A stretch of DNA of 9,900 nt. Source: JBBITW01 sp037440525 (GTDB lineage: Bacteria > Desulfobacterota > BSN033 > UBA1163). A program made the position numbers and the translations under genes. Location: the NCBI GenBank assembly GCA_037440525.1, contig JBBITW010000136.1, forward strand, positions 1 to 9,900, read 5' to 3'. How positions within the stretch are numbered: the stretch's first letter is position 1; every line of letters starts with the position of its first letter. Of the stretch, positions 1-7,449 are shown piece after piece. The notes under the pieces are model-generated. The model worked only from the letters and a program-made list of their open reading frames with translations, was not told the origin of the DNA and made no database searches.

Positions 1-81
1 CTCATAGATTCCTCGCTCCGCTCGGAATGACAATTTTGGAGAGATTGCTTCGCAACGACAATCTGGAATCGCTCAATTTAG
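1..81 (-). repeat. Interspersed repeat, partial copy cut by the window edge
   Basis: Positions 1-82 are the reverse complement of 7449-7530 with 78 of 82 bases identical. The copy ends at 67-81 in AATCGCTCAATTTAG, which is also the right end (7656-7670) of the full element at 7450-7670. Two 11-mers of the GTCATTGCGAG type lie inside in inverted form (CTCGGAATGAC at 21-31, TTCGCAACGAC at 49-59). The rest of this copy should lie left of the window. Such GTCATTGCGAG repeats are common in several anaerobic phyla and are often mis-called as small ORFs. Confidence 0.85.
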
Positions 82-159
82 ATATCTGTATCCGCTCGAA
101 GCTTTTTTCCACCCCACCTCCCCAATCTATAAAATTCGTTTTAAATACCTTTTCAGAGG

Positions 160-169
160 TCTCCGGAGA
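160..169. promoter_or_regulatory. Perfect 10-bp palindrome upstream of the cytochrome gene
   Basis: TCTCCGGAGA is a perfect palindrome in AT-rich non-coding DNA, 22 bp upstream of the candidate -35 box. It could be an operator half of the cytochrome promoter. No known regulator site was recognised, and a single 10-bp palindrome can arise by chance. Confidence 0.3.
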
Positions 170-191
170 TGATCCATCAAATTTTATCTTG

Positions 192-220
192 TTGAGCTCA
201 TAAAATTATCATATTATAAA
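192..220 (+). promoter_or_regulatory. Candidate sigma70 promoter of the cytochrome gene and operon
   Basis: TTGAGC (192-197) and TATAAA (215-220) are separated by 17 bp, close to the sigma70 consensus. Transcription would start near 227 and give a leader of about 24 nt carrying the AAGGGA ribosome site. It is the best promoter-like pair between the left-edge repeat and the first gene. AT-rich DNA gives many partial matches, so confidence is moderate. Confidence 0.5.
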
Positions 221-250
221 TAAATCAAAGGAATGTGAAGGGAATTGGAA

Positions 251-2080
251 TTGAAAAGGATAATCCTTAATACAATTTTTTCAGGAATTCTTATCCTCAC
301 GCTAATACATCTGATCAATCCCCGTTTGAGTCCCTCTCAGATTGTATCGCATGAAAGAGTTACCTTGAAGGGTTTTGACGGATACCCCCTCAATATTGAG
401 AGCAAAGTCCCTTATAGTCCCAGAAAAACCTGTGGATCATGCCATGATTACAACCTGATCACCAATGGCTACCATTTTCAGCAAGGTAGAACCGATGCCT
501 GGGGAAGAATTGTCATAAGTGATTCATTCGATCCTCTAAAGCCCTGGAATCTCTCTTCAGGAATGTATGGAAAGTATTCGTCCGCTTTAATAAATCCAAT
601 TCAATTAGCAAGGAAGGCTAATAAGCATCCATCTGAGATTGATAAATCTTCCTTCTTATTTATCAAGAATTGCGGAGTCTGTCATCCAGGGGGAGGATTT
701 GGTGAATATGACAGAAAAGGCAATCCATACTTTGATGAAGAAAATAAGAAATTTGGCTACGAAGTATCCGGAGATAGCCCAATTCTTGATGGTGACTATA
801 CACCATTCAACAACGAAGAGACTGGTTTTAGAGCTCCCTGGAACATCAGTGGTCTTAACGAAGCGGATTGCCTCATCTGTCATTTAAAGGGATACCAATG
901 GAGGGAAAGAGGGATCGCTTTAAAAAAAGGGCTCTTTAAATACGGACCTACTCTTGGAGCAGGTTGGGGAAGTGTAAAAATCTCGGAAGAGAGTTCGAGG
1001 GACATGAAAATTGATGTAGATTATACAAAAAAAGAGGTTTCAGACTTCGAAAATCTCAATACTCAGATTGTGAAAAGGCCTCCTGATGAAAATTGTTTAT
1101 TCTGCCACAGCTTACCTCGAAGAAATAAAATGGGATTCGAACGAAGCTATGAGAGAGATGTCCATAAAACAGGAGGAATGGATTGTGTCTCATGCCACCC
1201 GGGTGACAAGGCACATAACTTTGCTAAAGGGAATGTCATTCATTTAACAGTAAGAGACGACCTTGATAATACAATGTATTCCTGTGAGGATTGTCATGAG
1301 AGGAGGAAACACAGGAAGGCCCCTCGATATAGACATCCCTTTTCTCCCCGACATATGAAAAGGATTGCCTGCCAGACCTGCCATATCCCATTTCAAACCG
1401 AACCTGCAGACATAGTATACGATCACGCCTCAAGCGGGGAAACAAAGGTTTATGAGACTTCAAAATTTCTCTCCAACGATCCAATTAATCCTGAGAATTG
1501 GATTCTGGAAGCGGACTCCAGGGTCTGGTACCCGGCCATTAGGGAGTATAAGGGGAAGATTGTGCCTGTCAATTCTTTAGTTACAATATATTGGGGAGAT
1601 ATGGATGAAAAAATGAATCTTCTAAGACCTATATCGCTATGGAAGATAAAGGAATTGAGCAAACCCACTCTCAACGATGATGACGGCGACGGAATACCGG
1701 AGATCAATTCAACCGAAGAGATTAAAGCCTTCTTAATAGCATTGAAGGGAAAGGATAAATTTGGAAATCCCGTAGCTAAAAACCCGGTGCTTCTCAAGGG
1801 AGAGTTTCTATACAGGTTAGATAGAAAAGGTGATTTAGAAAGGATTAAACACGAACAGGCAAAGCTTCTTGACTCATCAATAAGCCATGGGGTGCTAAGG
1901 GGTCCTAATGTAATTGGTTCAAGAGGCTGTATAGATTGTCATTCCAAAAAATCCCCATTTTTCTTGAGAAAGATTCTTGTTGACCCATACGATGAAAAAG
2001 GAAGACCCGTTTATGTGGAAGTCTGGGAACGTCTTGGTATTAATAAGGAGAAACTCAGCCGTCTTTTAATGGAGCAATAA
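251..2080 (+). CDS. Membrane-anchored or exported octahaem c-type cytochrome
   Basis: Electron-transfer protein with eight CxxCH haem-c motifs; the first Cys of each is at about residues 61, 141, 207, 282, 312, 345, 374 and 560. Residues 4-23 form one hydrophobic segment after a basic start (MKRIIL), which is an uncleaved anchor or signal peptide, so the haems face the periplasm. Seven motifs lie in the first 380 residues. The next 180 are haem-free and contain an acidic loop DDDGDGIPE (476-484) resembling a calcium-binding loop, and haem eight follows. Extra histidines between motifs 5 and 7 could be sixth haem ligands. No ATG start exists. TTG at 251 is chosen because AAGGGA (238-243) lies 7 nt upstream; TTG at 245 is too close to it. 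It is the first gene of the + strand run. It is not clearly OTR-type tetrathionate reductase or a hydroxylamine oxidoreductase, and the electron partner is unknown. Confidence 0.9.
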   Translation: MKRIILNTIFSGILILTLIHLINPRLSPSQIVSHERVTLKGFDGYPLNIESKVPYSPRKTCGSCHDYNLITNGYHFQQGRTDAWGRIVISDSFDPLKPWNLSSGMYGKYSSALINPIQLARKANKHPSEIDKSSFLFIKNCGVCHPGGGFGEYDRKGNPYFDEENKKFGYEVSGDSPILDGDYTPFNNEETGFRAPWNISGLNEADCLICHLKGYQWRERGIALKKGLFKYGPTLGAGWGSVKISEESSRDMKIDVDYTKKEVSDFENLNTQIVKRPPDENCLFCHSLPRRNKMGFERSYERDVHKTGGMDCVSCHPGDKAHNFAKGNVIHLTVRDDLDNTMYSCEDCHERRKHRKAPRYRHPFSPRHMKRIACQTCHIPFQTEPADIVYDHASSGETKVYETSKFLSNDPINPENWILEADSRVWYPAIREYKGKIVPVNSLVTIYWGDMDEKMNLLRPISLWKIKELSKPTLNDDDGDGIPEINSTEEIKAFLIALKGKDKFGNPVAKNPVLLKGEFLYRLDRKGDLERIKHEQAKLLDSSISHGVLRGPNVIGSRGCIDCHSKKSPFFLRKILVDPYDEKGRPVYVEVWERLGINKEKLSRLLMEQ

Positions 2081-2147
2081 TCTTCATGATTAAACCTTTG
2101 CATGATATAGTTTTTACTGAATGGAGGAATTGAAAGAAAGGAATTCT

Positions 2148-3545
2148 ATGAAGAGAAATTTCGAGACCATGGACAAAATCTTTAACCCAGAAGCAGTTGC
2201 TGTGATTGGCGCATCAGACAATCCAGGGAAGTTAGGCTCTCATGTGATGAGGAGCCTAATCGATGGTGGATATCCAGGCGTAATCTATCCTGTCAATCCC
2301 GGGAAAAATGAGATCTTCGGGATTAAGGCCTACAATTCGCTCCTCCATGTTCCCCAAAGAGTTGACCTCTCCATAATTATCCTTCCTGCTGAAGCTGTAC
2401 CTAAGATCATAGAAGAATGTAGCATAAAAGGTGTGAAAGGGATTGTCCTCATTACCGCAGGTTTCAAAGAGATTGAGGATAGAAGGGGAGAGATATTGCA
2501 AAGTGAGATTACTCAAATGGCAAATAGATTCGGGATCAGGATAATCGGTCCTAATACCTTTGGAATTGTAAACCTTCATCTCCCTCTAAATGCCTCATTT
2601 ACGCCTGAGTTTTCTATGGTTGAAAAGGGTGAAATAAGTTTTGTTAGTCAGAGTGGAGGAATGTCCCATCTGATGGCTTTCCTCTCTATGAAAGACCATA
2701 TTGGAATGAGTAAGATCATAGGCCTGGGAAATCGTTGTAATACCGATTTCTCCGATATGGTTGAATACCTATTGTATGATCCTCTAACCAGAGTGATTGC
2801 CATGTATCTCGAAGGAATCGATGAACCGAGAAGATTGATAGAGGTGATAAAGAAAACAGATGAGAGGAAACCCATTGTTGCTTATAAAGCTGGACGCTCC
2901 TCAACAAGTGATAAGGCATCTCAATTTCATACAGGTTCACTCGCCGGAAGGCACGAAATTTATGAAGGTGCTTTCAGGCAGACTGGAATTTTAACAGTAG
3001 GAAATTCGGAAGAGCTTTTGGATACAGCCAAGGCCCTTTCAATGTCTCCTCTCCCAAAGGGGAATAGGATGGCAGTTCTCTCCGGTCAGGCCGGACCAGG
3101 GATGATTGCATGCGATATATGTGAGGCAGAAGGTTTATCAATCCCTCCATTCTCAATTGCAACACAAAGAAGGATCAACAAACTTCTTCCACCCCTTGCT
3201 ATAAGGACAAATCCCATTGATATGGGACCTGCATGGTATGATTCGGAGGCAACGAGTGAGATTGTTAAAGCAGTTTTAGAGGAAGAAAATATTGATGCTA
3301 TCATATTATGCATCATGTTTGCCTCTGCAAATAGAGCGGCCCTTGGAGCGATTACCAAACTTCTTAGAAACAGAAGGATTGATAAACCCCTGATATGCTG
3401 TTTCTCCTCTCCCTCTTGGATATGGGACAAAGAGATTAAGGATCTTGAAGAGTCTAAAATTCCAAACTACCCAACGCCTGAAAGGGCTGCAAGGGTACTT
3501 TCGAACCTCTTAAGACAAAAAAGATTAAATGATAGGAGAATTTAA
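2148..3545 (+). CDS. Acyl-CoA synthetase (NDP-forming), alpha subunit type
   Basis: Cytoplasmic protein of the ADP-forming acetyl/acyl-CoA synthetase family, which makes ATP from an acyl-CoA plus ADP and phosphate, or runs in reverse. The order is a CoA-binding Rossmann domain (about 10-140, with VIGASDNPGKLG near 19-30), a succinyl-CoA-ligase-like domain (about 160-290, with SQSGG at 167-171 and GNRCNTDFSDMVEYL), then a third ligase domain to the end. His261 in FHTGSLAG matches the family's phosphohistidine, so catalysis is probably intact. The ATP-grasp beta half is absent from this protein and from the window. ATG 2148 is preferred because AAGGA lies just upstream; an in-frame ATG at 2121 has no good ribosome site. 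It starts 67 bp after the cytochrome and ends 34 bp before the next gene. The acyl substrate cannot be read from the sequence. Confidence 0.88.
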   Translation: MKRNFETMDKIFNPEAVAVIGASDNPGKLGSHVMRSLIDGGYPGVIYPVNPGKNEIFGIKAYNSLLHVPQRVDLSIIILPAEAVPKIIEECSIKGVKGIVLITAGFKEIEDRRGEILQSEITQMANRFGIRIIGPNTFGIVNLHLPLNASFTPEFSMVEKGEISFVSQSGGMSHLMAFLSMKDHIGMSKIIGLGNRCNTDFSDMVEYLLYDPLTRVIAMYLEGIDEPRRLIEVIKKTDERKPIVAYKAGRSSTSDKASQFHTGSLAGRHEIYEGAFRQTGILTVGNSEELLDTAKALSMSPLPKGNRMAVLSGQAGPGMIACDICEAEGLSIPPFSIATQRRINKLLPPLAIRTNPIDMGPAWYDSEATSEIVKAVLEEENIDAIILCIMFASANRAALGAITKLLRNRRIDKPLICCFSSPSWIWDKEIKDLEESKIPNYPTPERAARVLSNLLRQKRLNDRRI

Positions 3546-3579
3546 AAAAACTTTGTATAATATTTTAAAGGATTAAAAG

Positions 3580-4002
3580 ATGCAATTCCTCAATTCTCCT
3601 TCAACGAGAATTCCATTAGCCCTTGTAGGAGGAATTCTATATGGTCTTTTGACCCACTATATCCTTCTTGTTCTAAATATTTCCCTACAAATATCCCTTG
3701 CTGGAGGAATAATAGTATTCTTCTTTTACTTTGGTTCAAGGCTACTCCTCCTTTTTTCTGGAATCGATACCCTGTATTATTCAACAGGAAGAAGTATTTT
3801 AGAAAAAAATCATTTTTACAGGACAGCTCAATGGGTAGGGAAATTATATTATTACCATGATCTTTTCCTTCTTATATTCCTTGGCCTAATCTCTTTAGCC
3901 TTTATTTTCTCTCTCCTGCTCGACGTAAAAGGAGACAAACCCTTTGGACAGACACTTCAAGAATTTCTGAATCTTCTTCCCTCACTATATGAAAAATATT
4001 AA
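3580..4002 (+). CDS. Small integral membrane protein of unknown function
   Basis: The protein has 140 residues and I recognise no family. It has three hydrophobic segments, roughly residues 11-33, 36-60 and 94-114, with an amphipathic C-terminal tail rich in Leu and aromatic residues. Three histidines (26, 78, 93) lie within or next to the membrane segments and could in principle hold haem b or a metal, but no motif proves this. The stretch between helices 2 and 3 is rich in tyrosine and basic residues. The start is supported by AAAGGA (3567-3572) about 7 nt before ATG. It lies 34 bp after the CoA-ligase gene and so is probably co-transcribed with it. Given its exported redox neighbours, a membrane-subunit or anchor role is possible. 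Confidence 0.75.
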   Translation: MQFLNSPSTRIPLALVGGILYGLLTHYILLVLNISLQISLAGGIIVFFFYFGSRLLLLFSGIDTLYYSTGRSILEKNHFYRTAQWVGKLYYYHDLFLLIFLGLISLAFIFSLLLDVKGDKPFGQTLQEFLNLLPSLYEKY

Positions 4003-4022
4003 ACCCGATGAAGACACTTCTA

Positions 4023-4051
4023 TTGACTATCAAATCTTAATTTGATATCCT
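4023..4051 (+). promoter_or_regulatory. Candidate promoter with a dyad in its spacer
   Basis: TTGACT (4023-4028) and TATCCT (4046-4051) are spaced by 17 bp in the 78-bp gap before the DUF6599 gene. A perfect inverted repeat, TATCAAAT-ctta-ATTTGATA (4028-4047), fills the spacer. This arrangement fits a promoter covered by an operator. The same dyad could instead be a weak hairpin ending the upstream transcript, but it is AT-only at its core and is not followed by a clean U-tract. Confidence 0.4.
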
Positions 4052-4080
4052 TTTGTAAAATAAATAGAGGGGAGAGTGAA

Positions 4081-5007
4081 ATGCGTTTTAAAATATCCTT
4101 AGTTTTAAGCTTTGTCCTTATGTGGATAATAACTCAAACTCCTGTCCTACCTGCGGAAAAGGAGAAAATAATGATGGAGATAAAATCCATTGTGCCCTTA
4201 AAAATTGGAGATTATAAATCAGATGGAAGGGATGAGTTTTATGACCGAAAAACATCCTTTCGCTATATGGATGGTGCGGCAGAACTATATCGTTCCTATG
4301 CCTTTAGTCTACTTATTGTTCGAAAGTATGTAAAGAGGGATCAACCATCCATCATTGTAGAACTCTTTGATATGGGATCTTCAGCAGATGCCTTTGGGAT
4401 CTTCTCCTATGAAACAGGAGAAGAAGAAGTAGGAATAGGTCAAGGTTCTGATTATGGTGGAGGTCTTCTAAGGTTCTGGAAGGGGAAATATTTTGCCAAT
4501 GTCTTTGCTGAAAAAGAGACGCCTGATATAAAGAGAGATATTTTAACCCTTGGTGAAGCCATAGCAAAGAATATTAGAAAGGAAGGCCCAAAGCCAAGAT
4601 TGATCCAATTACTGCCAGAAGAGGGGTTATTGGAAAGAAGCATTCGATACTTTCATCTCCATCCGATTTTGAATCATCACTACTTCCTCTCCCATGAAAA
4701 CATTCTCCATCTCGGTTCTAAAACAAATGCAGTATTGGTAGATTATCCTTCTTCTGATGAGAAGGCTAAGATCTTTCTTCTTCTGATCCAGTATCCAGAG
4801 CAGAAACTCGCTGAAAAGGCCTTTAATAGCTTTCTGAAGGCTTACATGCCTGAGGCAACCTCTTCCAAAGCAGTAAAAACAGAGAACGGAAAATGGACAT
4901 CCGCAAGGCAATACCTCCAGTATATTATTGTGGTCTTTGATTCCCCATCTGATGAAAAGGCGGAGCAATTGATTGGTGAAGTCGCAAAGAAATTACTTAA
5001 AAAATAA
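4081..5007 (+). CDS. Exported DUF6599-family protein
   Basis: The protein has 308 residues and a clear Sec signal peptide: basic MRFK, a hydrophobic core at 5-20, and likely cleavage after LPA (25). The mature part carries RYMDGAAELYRSYAF (61-75), the hallmark of the DUF6599 family, followed by ADAFGIFSYE (102-111) and a Gly-rich YGGGLLRFWKGKYF (125-138). The C-terminal half looks like a second copy of a similar alpha/beta fold, ending with a Lys-rich helix. It has no Cys and no haem motif. The family function is not established. ATG 4081 is chosen over an upstream in-frame start near 4042 because GAGGGGAGAG lies just before it and the signal peptide begins there. The neighbouring DUF362 Tat protein and cytochrome suggest a periplasmic role in the same process. 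Confidence 0.82.
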   Translation: MRFKISLVLSFVLMWIITQTPVLPAEKEKIMMEIKSIVPLKIGDYKSDGRDEFYDRKTSFRYMDGAAELYRSYAFSLLIVRKYVKRDQPSIIVELFDMGSSADAFGIFSYETGEEEVGIGQGSDYGGGLLRFWKGKYFANVFAEKETPDIKRDILTLGEAIAKNIRKEGPKPRLIQLLPEEGLLERSIRYFHLHPILNHHYFLSHENILHLGSKTNAVLVDYPSSDEKAKIFLLLIQYPEQKLAEKAFNSFLKAYMPEATSSKAVKTENGKWTSARQYLQYIIVVFDSPSDEKAEQLIGEVAKKLLKK

Positions 5008-5036
5008 AGGTATTAGGGTAACGGTATTAAATCATT

Positions 5037-5097
5037 TAGCCCTAACCCTTTAACCTTTCATAAACTGGCTTCATAGCCCTAACCTTTTAACTTCACA
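5037..5097 (+). repeat. Two direct copies of a 24-bp TAGCCCTAACC repeat
   Basis: TAGCCCTAACC starts at 5037 and again at 5074, a 37-bp period. The similarity continues as TTTAAC and TT/CA over about 24 bases, with a few changes. An inverted TTAGGG at 5013-5018 can pair with either CCCTAA. The copies fill the 98-bp gap before the DUF362 gene and sit in its untranslated leader if the operon is read through. They could be a protein-binding site or a chance local duplication. Confidence 0.5.
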
Positions 5098-5105
5098 AAG
5101 TGGTT

Positions 5106-6002
5106 ATGAAAATGGAAAAAAAGAGAACGATCACACGAAGGGATTTTCTGAGGGGAACTGTATATACTGCCTTGGGCATAACCCTTGGTTCAACTTCTGA
5201 AAGGGAAGTCAGGGCAGAAGAAAAAAGCAGGGTCGTCCTCATAAGAGATGAAAAGGTTATAGATTCAAGGGGAAATATTAACCAAACCATCCTCCAGAGG
5301 ATGCTCGATAAAGGGCTCTGCGAATTGTTAGGTGAGGAGCATCCTGTCCAAGCATGGAAAAGAATAATCAAACCGAATGATATCGTGGGTATCAAAAGCA
5401 ATGTCTGGTTCTACCTTCCCACTCCCGAAGAACTTGAAACCGCCATTGTGAAGCGTGTGATGGATGCAGGTGTGCCAAAAAAGAATATCGGTATTGACGA
5501 TCGGGGGGTTTTGGAAAATCCAATATTTAAGTCCTCTACAGCACTTATCAATGTTCGGCCCCTGAGGACACATCACTGGTCTGGAATAGGAGGCTGCATA
5601 AAGAACTATATCATGTTTGTTTCCACACCATGGCTTTTTCACCCGGATGCCTGTGCTCCTCTTGCCTCAATCTGGATGAAACCCATTGTAAGAGGCAAAA
5701 CCCGGCTCAATATCCTGAGCTTAATACGAACACAGTTCTACAACCGGGGGCCTCACCATTTTGATAGAAGGTTTGTCTCAGAATATAAAGGTCTTCTAAT
5801 TGGAAATGATCCTGTAGCAATTGACTCTGTGGGTGCTCGCATTCTTCAACTTCAGCGAATCGCCTACTTCGGAGAGGATCGTCCTCTTGATAATCCCCCT
5901 ACCCATATATTTGTCGCAGATGGAAAATATCGGCTCGGAATTAGTGACCTGAACCGGATCCAGTTGATTAAACTGGGCTGGATGGAAGGCTCACTGATTT
6001 AA
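5106..6002 (+). CDS. Tat-exported DUF362 domain protein
   Basis: The protein has 298 residues. The N-terminus has a twin-arginine motif TRRDFLRG (10-17), a short hydrophobic stretch and a probable cleavage after VRA, so it is exported folded and may carry a cofactor. The rest matches the DUF362 family: GIKSNVWF, DDRGVLENP, an HHWSGIGGCIKNY segment, NDPVAIDSVGARIL, and a C-terminal KYRLGISDLNRIQLI. It lacks the Cys clusters of ferredoxin-fused DUF362 proteins; only three scattered Cys remain. The reaction is unknown. The start is uncertain: ATG 5106 is preferred over GTG 5100 and ATG 5112, and all have weak ribosome sites (AAAG near 5097). It is the last gene of the + strand run. Its stop overlaps the stop of the convergent transporter gene. 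Confidence 0.85.
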   Translation: MKMEKKRTITRRDFLRGTVYTALGITLGSTSEREVRAEEKSRVVLIRDEKVIDSRGNINQTILQRMLDKGLCELLGEEHPVQAWKRIIKPNDIVGIKSNVWFYLPTPEELETAIVKRVMDAGVPKKNIGIDDRGVLENPIFKSSTALINVRPLRTHHWSGIGGCIKNYIMFVSTPWLFHPDACAPLASIWMKPIVRGKTRLNILSLIRTQFYNRGPHHFDRRFVSEYKGLLIGNDPVAIDSVGARILQLQRIAYFGEDRPLDNPPTHIFVADGKYRLGISDLNRIQLIKLGWMEGSLI

Positions 6003-7312
6003 ATTATAGGTTTCTGTTTCTCTTCAATCCCCTTCTTCTCATCCACACTTCGAAGGATTACCATTCCAATGATAAAGAAGAGGAGAACTGAAATTACTCC
6101 GTATCTAACACTCCCTGTTATGGAGATCAAAATGCCATAGATGAGGGGCCCAAAAATAGATGCAAATTTTCCGGCAACGCCATAGAAAGCAAAGAACTCT
6201 GCGCTATTGGCCTCAGGTGTAAATAGTCCCTGGAGGGAGCGTGATGAAGCCTGGCTTCCACCTAAAACAATTGCTACCAAGACCCCTAAGATCCAGTACT
6301 CTGTCTTTGGATCCCAAATAAATCCCAATTGAAAGGCCCAGAGGACAATAAAGCACCATATTATTAAAGAGATCATCACAGTTCTTCGGCTTCCAATGAT
6401 GTCGGCTAAAAATCCAAATATTAGAGAACCCAAAAATGCAATTCCCTGAACCATCAGGAAAAAGATGATGATCTCATCCGTTTTCATCCTTAGAACATCT
6501 GCACCAAAGATGGAGGCCATCAAAATTACGGTTTCGATACCTTCATTATAGATAAGATAGGAAAGGAGGAATTTTGTCAGTTCCCTGTAGGATCTGATTC
6601 TTCCAAGGGTATTTTTCAGTCGCCTATAACCTTCCTTAAAATATCCCTTCCCTGCTGGAATGAGAACCTTTTTCGACCTTTCCCTCAAAAAGATAAAGGT
6701 GGGAATTGAGAAGAGAAACCACCATATGGCTACAGAGACAAAACAGTCCTGAACTGAAAAATAATTTCTCTTCAATCCGATGATCTCAGAATATTTTAAC
6801 ATCATTAGATTAATAGCGAGAAGTAGTCCTCCGCCAATATATCCCAATGCCCATCCTAAGCCTGATATCCTTCCGATATTGCGATCGTTTGAAATCTCGG
6901 GCAGAAAGGCGTTGTAATAGACATTTCCTCCTGAAAAACCAATGTTGGCTATTATAAAGAAGATGGCTCCCCTCCAGTAATTCCCTTCTCGAACAAAATA
7001 GAGGAGGCCGGTGAAGAGGATTGCAGTGTAGCAAAAGGCCATGAGAAACTGTTTTTTTGAAGCTGAAGCATCAGCTAAAGCCCCTAAGAATGGGGAGAGG
7101 ATAGCTGAGATTAACATACTGATAGAGACAGCAAATGTGAAGAATGATGCGCCATGAATATGGTAACCAAAGATGATAATCCCTCTTTCACCTCCAGCCA
7201 CGATGGTTGCAAAGTATTGATTGAAGATGACGGCCAAAATGGTTGTTGCAAAGGCTGAGTTTGCAAAATCATACATTACCCAGCCAAAAATCTCTCGCCT
7301 ACTTACAGGCAT
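5999..7312 (-). CDS. MFS transporter, UMF1 / Atg22-like family
   Basis: Inner-membrane permease of 437 residues, a usual length for a 12-helix MFS protein. The UMF1/Atg22 signature GWVMYDFANSAFATT is at 10-24, followed by NVYYNAFLPEI (130-140), SGLGWALGYIGGG (150-162) and GGSQASSRSLQGLFTP (351-366). MFS motif-A loops are seen in both halves (GALADASASKK 77-87, GFLADIIGSRR 300-310). A basic cytoplasmic linker at about 210-245 separates the halves. Yeast Atg22 exports vacuolar amino acids; the bacterial substrate is not known. The start is supported by AAAGGA (7325-7320) 7 nt upstream, and a TATAAT-like -10 lies at 7353-7348 without a good -35. The gene converges on the DUF362 gene with a 4-bp overlap of stop codons (TTAA). 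It is downstream of the kinase on the same strand, but the repeat element separates them. Confidence 0.9.
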   Translation of the reverse strand: MPVSRREIFGWVMYDFANSAFATTILAVIFNQYFATIVAGGERGIIIFGYHIHGASFFTFAVSISMLISAILSPFLGALADASASKKQFLMAFCYTAILFTGLLYFVREGNYWRGAIFFIIANIGFSGGNVYYNAFLPEISNDRNIGRISGLGWALGYIGGGLLLAINLMMLKYSEIIGLKRNYFSVQDCFVSVAIWWFLFSIPTFIFLRERSKKVLIPAGKGYFKEGYRRLKNTLGRIRSYRELTKFLLSYLIYNEGIETVILMASIFGADVLRMKTDEIIIFFLMVQGIAFLGSLIFGFLADIIGSRRTVMISLIIWCFIVLWAFQLGFIWDPKTEYWILGVLVAIVLGGSQASSRSLQGLFTPEANSAEFFAFYGVAGKFASIFGPLIYGILISITGSVRYGVISVLLFFIIGMVILRSVDEKKGIEEKQKPII

Positions 7313-7449
7313 ATTAAATTCCTTTCTAAGCCTTTAAATTGAGAATTATTATAAAAAATCTTTTTAATGGGGAGATTGGCCTTAATTCAAGATTTAGCGG
7401 AGAGCTTCATTAACAGAGTCATTGAAGAGACTAATGTCTAATATAAAAT
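7313..7449. other. Intergenic region upstream of the MFS gene
   Basis: This is the gene-free stretch between the transporter start and the repeat element; with the repeat and the 36 bp after it, the whole gap is 394 bp (7313-7706). It holds the transporter's ribosome site and a TATAAT-like -10 on the - strand at 7348-7353. No RNA gene, strong terminator or coding signal was seen. Confidence 0.5.

Noticed and set aside
1450..1797. 115-codon ORF antisense to the cytochrome gene
   Set aside because: The sense strand carries the cytochrome frame with ordered haem motifs; the antisense frame has none.
3086..3430. 114-codon ORF antisense to the CoA-ligase gene
   Set aside because: It is antisense to a conserved ligase domain and its hydrophobic stretches mirror the sense-strand sequence.
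4028..4047. Rho-independent terminator after the small membrane protein gene
   Set aside because: The stem is AT-rich with no GC core and is followed by TCCTTTTG rather than a run of T; an operator-like dyad fits at least as well.
5013..5086. Telomere-like TTAGGG/CCCTAA units
   Set aside because: There are only three hexamers, not in tandem, in a bacterial operon gap; the resemblance is coincidental.
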